NCBI GenBank assembly: GCA_013151785.1
Contig: JAADHP010000103.1
Coordinates: forward strand, 1-14,038
Direction: 5' to 3'
From: Nitrospirota bacterium
Lineage (GTDB): Bacteria; Nitrospirota; Thermodesulfovibrionia; Thermodesulfovibrionales; JdFR-85
DNA: 14,038 nucleotides
Under the pieces are notes generated by a model. It was not told where the DNA came from and did no database searches. It was given only the letters and a program-made list of their open reading frames with translations. The position numbers and the translations under genes were made by a program. Position 1 is the stretch's first letter; each line of letters opens with the position of its first letter. Positions 12,824-14,038 of the stretch are shown one piece after another.

Positions 12824-14038
12824 TCAGGGTGAATTTATCCTGAATTTGCTGACTTCCCTGTCAAGATTTTCAACATGGTCTGAGAGTATATGAGATTCCA
12901 ACTTTGTCTTCCGTACCAGTTTTGCATTGCCTTCTGCAACCTTAACAATGGCTTCAACCTGGGAATTAATATTTGAAATGTCACTGCGTACATTCTCAAC
13001 AGACCTTGTAATTAACTTGACCTGTTGTAATATGTCTTCCACTGTAGTGGTAATATGCTGTGTGCCTTCTACCTGCTCATGAGCAGCATTGTTAAGTTGT
13101 TTTGCTACATTTTGCATCTTTTCCAGACCTTTAAGTATTTCTGAGGTTCTTGTCTGCTGCTGTGCAGAAGCCTTTGATATTTCTTTCATTCTATGAGAGA
13201 TGGTGCTTATAGAATTGCTTATGTCTTTTATCGATATTGCCTGCTCATCCGTTGCTTTCTCAATAAAGGATGCTCTGTTAGAAGAATCTGTGGAGATATT
13301 AAGTATCCCCTCGAATATAACACCTGCTTCTGATATGAACCTGTGGCTCTTTTCTATTTGACTGAAGTTTTTCTTCTGGGTTTCTACCAGATTTTCAACA
13401 TTTTCTTTAATCTCTTTTATTGTTGCATTGATTTCCTCTGTATTTCTTTCTGTGTTTTCTGCCAGTTTGCGTATCTCTTCTGCTACTACAGAGAAACCCT
13501 CTCCCTGTTCACCTGCCTGGGCAGCAAGTATTGAGGCATTGAGGCTGAGGAGTTTTGTAGTATCTGCAATCTCACTGATTAAACCAGCAATATCGTTAAT
13601 CTTTTCAAAACTGGCTATCATTCTGGATATCATGATCTCTGTTTCGGTTGCTGAGGATTTTATCAGTTCCATATCTGTGATTGTCTCTTCGATGATTCTT
13701 ATTCCTTTATCCTTGATTGTGGAGGTCACCTCACTGGCAAGTTTAGATGACTCTCTGGCGGCATCCCTTACATTATTTACACTTGAAAGTATCTCTAAAG
13801 CTGCTGCAGATGTATTGCCAATAGATTCATTGATAAGCTGTATTTCGTTGTTTATAGTATTAATGGAGTTAAAGATATTTTCAATGGCCGAGGAGGTTTG
13901 ATCAATAAAGGATGAGAAGGAGGCTGTACTGTCAGATATGTTTTTGATTGACTCCTTTATCTCATAAAGGATGACGAGGGTTGACTGAGTATGGCTGTGT
14001 AAATTATTTACAGACCCTGCAACCTCATCCATGGACTT
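12824..14038 (-). CDS. Methyl-accepting chemotaxis protein, C-terminal signalling part (5' end missing)
   Basis: The frame is open to the window edge (first codon AAG at 14038), so the apparent ATG at 14032 is probably internal. About 404 residues are present, almost entirely long coiled-coil helices. The conserved hairpin tip lies at about 147-195 (INDIAGLISEIADTTKLLSL, then NASILAAQAGEQGEGFSVVA, EEIRKLAENTERN), which resembles the MCP tip that binds CheA and CheW, with small changes (ASILAAQAGE in place of AAIEAARAGE). No sensor or HAMP region is in view. The gene ends with TGA and no clear intrinsic terminator follows, so partial readthrough into the nos cluster is possible. Any link with N2O or nitrate taxis is speculative. 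Confidence 0.88.
   Translation of the reverse strand, partial: KSMDEVAGSVNNLHSHTQSTLVILYEIKESIKNISDSTASFSSFIDQTSSAIENIFNSINTINNEIQLINESIGNTSAAALEILSSVNNVRDAARESSKLASEVTSTIKDKGIRIIEETITDMELIKSSATETEIMISRMIASFEKINDIAGLISEIADTTKLLSLNASILAAQAGEQGEGFSVVAEEIRKLAENTERNTEEINATIKEIKENVENLVETQKKNFSQIEKSHRFISEAGVIFEGILNISTDSSNRASFIEKATDEQAISIKDISNSISTISHRMKEISKASAQQQTRTSEILKGLEKMQNVAKQLNNAAHEQVEGTQHITTTVEDILQQVKLITRSVENVRSDISNINSQVEAIVKVAEGNAKLVRKTKLESHILSDHVENLDREVSKFRINSP

Noticed and set aside
1..14038. tRNA or rRNA genes, CRISPR arrays, insertion sequences
   Set aside because: No cloverleaf-like sequence, regularly spaced repeats, transposase or terminal inverted repeats were seen; gaps between genes are too short for most of these.

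Overview
This window is a nitrous oxide reduction (nos) gene cluster from a bacterium of moderate GC content. Every gene I can support lies on the minus strand, so transcription runs from the right end to the left. The gene set (NosZ with CuZ and CuA ligands, NosR, NosD, NosF, NosY, a diheme cytochrome c and a cytochrome bd-like membrane subunit) points to an anaerobically respiring bacterium. The bd-like subunit and the cupredoxin/carboxypeptidase-regulatory proteins remind me of Nitrospirota or Desulfobacterota-type genomes, but this taxonomic guess is weak.

Layout in transcription order (right to left). 14038-12824: 3' part of a methyl-accepting chemotaxis protein, cut by the window edge. 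12823-12617: regulatory gap with a cluster of GTTAC/GTAAC dyads like a Crp/Fnr-family operator, a short hairpin and a possible 25-codon leader ORF. 12616-11807: diheme cytochrome c. 11770-9914: NosZ. 9906-9878: strong intercistronic hairpin. 9853-8777: flavin-binding half of NosR. 8780-6756: iron-sulfur membrane half of NosR fused to NosD. 6777-6544: the NosD tail in a shifted frame. 6544-5657 and 5670-4840: NosF and NosY, an ABC transporter. 4814-3342: a secreted two-selenocysteine protein. 3352-2348: a transglutaminase-like protein. 2343-1852: a thioredoxin-like protein. 1802-1005: a cupredoxin-like secreted protein. 958-1: a cytochrome bd-like subunit I, cut by the window edge.

The main discovery candidate is the gene at 4814-3342. 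A conventional reading breaks it into two fragments and loses its end. Two in-frame UGA codons (3881-3879 and 3545-3543) fall at the same aligned position of two tandem DUF1573 domains, where family members usually carry a Cys. Each UGA is followed at 14-17 nt by an almost identical stem-loop with an AGUUC loop, which resembles a bacterial SECIS. I read it as a 490-residue protein with Sec312 and Sec424. UGA is an ordinary stop in nosF and other neighbours, so this would be local recoding and not a changed genetic code.

How the genes could work together: NosR (flavin plus Fe-S) and the diheme cytochrome would pass electrons to periplasmic NosZ, and NosDFY would mature its copper-sulfur centre. 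No nosL copper chaperone is visible. The distal block of secreted proteins (cupredoxin-like, DUF1573-Sec, transglutaminase-like, thioredoxin-like) could be a redox or copper-handling module that serves NosZ or the bd-like complex; that role is inference. NosR is split and NosD is frameshifted at its end, so part of the maturation machinery is either unusually arranged or affected by sequence errors.
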